DNA of 64,000 nucleotides. Source: Paenibacillus sp. CC-CFT747 (GTDB lineage: Bacteria > Bacillota > Bacilli > Paenibacillales > NBRC-103111). The DNA lies in NCBI GenBank assembly GCA_030323305.1, contig CP106741.1, positions 3,843,501 through 3,907,500 on the forward strand, written 5' to 3'. The stretch's first letter is position 1; every line of letters starts with the position of its first letter. Under the pieces are notes generated by a model. It searched no databases. It saw only the letters and a program-made list of their open reading frames with translations, and was not told the origin of the DNA. Of the stretch, positions 62,701 to 64,000 are shown in pieces. The translations under genes and the position numbers were made by a program.

Positions 62701-64000
62701 CTCCCGGGTATTCTCGCTGTCCGATAAAGCCTCTCTGCTGTTCGATACCGGGAACCCGGCGTTTTTTGCCAATGACAGCTCGCGTGTGAAGCGTTTCGGC
62801 ACAGATGTGCCGCAATCACTTGTCTACCAAGTGAACGAGCCCGTTACGTTCTCCGCCCGTCTGCATTACCGGAACGGATTCGCGGATAAGATCAAGGCCT
62901 ATGCCTCGCCGGATAACCGCACGTGGACCGCGGTCGCCCTAACTCCGGATACGCCCGTCAAGAATACGGACAACGACTGGTACCGCGCCAATTTCTCTCC
63001 AGCGGGACCCCTGCCGAAGGGCACCCGATATATAAAAATCGAGCTGGGCAACGATCCGCTCGTGTATTCACCTCAGCTTGGCGCGGTCACTTTTACGAAA
63101 TCGCCGATATCGTATGTGCTGGCGGATGATCTGAACGATTGGAGCAAAGCCTACAAGCACTCGCTCAGCTGGGATTTCGATTCGGCTCAGGCGGACACCC
63201 GCTTTGAAGGAGACTACTCCAGACTACGCGCTTCAAGCGAAGGGCAATTTATCGAGTACAAGGCCGAGGAAATAATCGGATTCAAGGTCAAAGGATTCGC
63301 TAATGCGTCCTCGCTGGATGGCCTTCTGAACGTGGAGGTCTCGGCGGATGAACAGAACTGGACACCGGTCCCTCTTACCATTGACGAGCCGGTGCCGACG
63401 GAGGACGGGATAAACAAGTTCACAGTCCTTTCCGACGGGATGCTGCCGGAGGGCTCCTTGTTCCTTCGGGTCCGGCTCGCAAAGAGCGACCCCGTCCGAA
63501 CCGTCGAGCTCGGCTCCCTCGCCCTGGAATTTGGAGCGTTCACCGATCCGCTCGACACGTTCGATAATATGCTCTCTCACGGAGCGAATCTCATGTTCGA
63601 GAAGAACTCCTCCGCCTTTGAGGGCGACCTGTCGCTGCTGAAGCGCAGCGGGACGGACGTTCCCGGCGAGCTGGTTTACTACTATCCGAACATCAGCGAT
63701 TTTGCGGTACAAGCATATGCAAGAGACGGTTTTGCCGGCAAGGTGAGTGTTTATGCCTCGCGTGATGGCAAGCAGTGGAAAGCCGTCGCGCTGACGAACG
63801 ATCCGATCACCACGACGTCATCCGGCTGGAACAAGACGACGTTTCGAGGGGGTCAGAAGCTTGATCCGGGGAATGCGTATCTGAAGCTTGTTCTCAGCAA
63901 TGACGCCCGTGTCTACTCGCCGATGATCTCCCGGCTGACGCTGTACCGGACCCTGGATCCCGACGGTCCGCTTCCGGACCCGGTTGTGGGACCGGCCGTG
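59766..64000 (+). CDS. secreted polysaccharide lyase family 8 (xanthan/hyaluronate-lyase type), 3' end outside window, one frameshift
   Basis: At least 1412 residues. A signal peptide ends at TKASAA. The alpha-toroid has GANLAW (N223), FIQHGAHPY (H273) and SGYG (Y282), with the His-Tyr spacing of nine seen in PL8, then GRYLSR and MDRFSWLRPNAAFSVGMSSSRI split between blades. A beta-sandwich follows (KKSWFMFDNEIVSLGS, ENRKLNAAGDNA, VGYYFPGG, SDPTQANSGT). GANxAW matches my memory of xanthan lyase better than the GANRVD of hyaluronate lyases. Three ~140-residue beta modules then repeat (DELNDFSRVFS, DDLNDWSKAYK, DPLDTFDNMLS). One C is missing near 61576; after repair the frame is open to base 64000. 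Start follows GGGAGG. Confidence 0.85.

Noticed and set aside
1..64000. Widespread pseudogenisation or programmed frameshifting
   Set aside because: Breaks are nearly all single missing bases in runs, without slippery-site structures or other decay, in genes of every function. Sequencing error explains them better.

Overview
The window looks like a chromosome segment of a Paenibacillus-like soil bacterium (Bacillota, Paenibacillaceae). The evidence is strong AGGAGG-type ribosome binding sites, GTG/TTG starts, sigma-A promoters, CUT1 sugar ABC systems without their own ATPase, a YesM/YesN-type two-component pair, LacI and IclR regulators, a triple-SLH surface protein and a large load of glycan-degrading enzymes. 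No tRNA, rRNA, CRISPR array, insertion sequence or prophage was seen.

Layout. (1) 1-20.5 kb: a glycan locus on the + strand. It holds a GH20 hexosaminidase (cut by the window edge), a LacI regulator with two matching operators, a binding protein, a permease fused to an extracellular beta-propeller, a second permease, two alpha-L-rhamnosidase-like enzymes, a secreted TIM-barrel protein (DUF5722-like), a 1348-residue secreted multidomain protein and a Gfo/Idh/MocA oxidoreductase. (2) 20.6-30.8 kb: a Tat-exported PhoX-like protein on the - strand, then GNAT, a DUF6916-like protein, three phage-tail-collar (MdpB-type) paralogues and a ~1985-residue beta-helix/DUF11/Ig/SLH surface protein. (3) 30.9-38.3 kb: an IclR repressor diverging from a PotABCD/AfuABC-type transporter, an M20 carboxypeptidase and an ACT-domain malic enzyme. 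(4) 38.4-47.9 kb (- strand): a mannan-type operon of binding protein, two permeases, GH2 beta-mannosidase, GH42-like enzyme and mannose-6-phosphate isomerase, facing a divergent LacI regulator. (5) 49.3-64 kb: YesM/YesN sensor and regulator, LplB/YtcP-type permeases and binding protein, GH88 unsaturated glucuronyl hydrolase, SGNH esterase, GH130 mannosidase/phosphorylase and a PL8 lyase that runs off the end. This set fits a beta-mannose/glucuronate polymer such as xanthan.

The most informative regulatory signal is a conserved ~19-bp motif placed almost identically (about 30 bp) upstream of a TACAAT/TAGAAT -10 box in front of the sensor kinase, the ABC operon and the SGNH-GH130 operon. It looks like the binding site of the AraC-type response regulator.

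Quality warning. About 39 single-reading-frame breaks interrupt 25 of roughly 40 genes. Nearly all are repaired by adding one base, usually G or C in a homopolymer, after which the family continues without loss. This is the signature of homopolymer under-calling, not gene decay. Coordinates below are for the reconstructed genes, with break positions noted. Reconstructed lengths were checked to be multiples of three.
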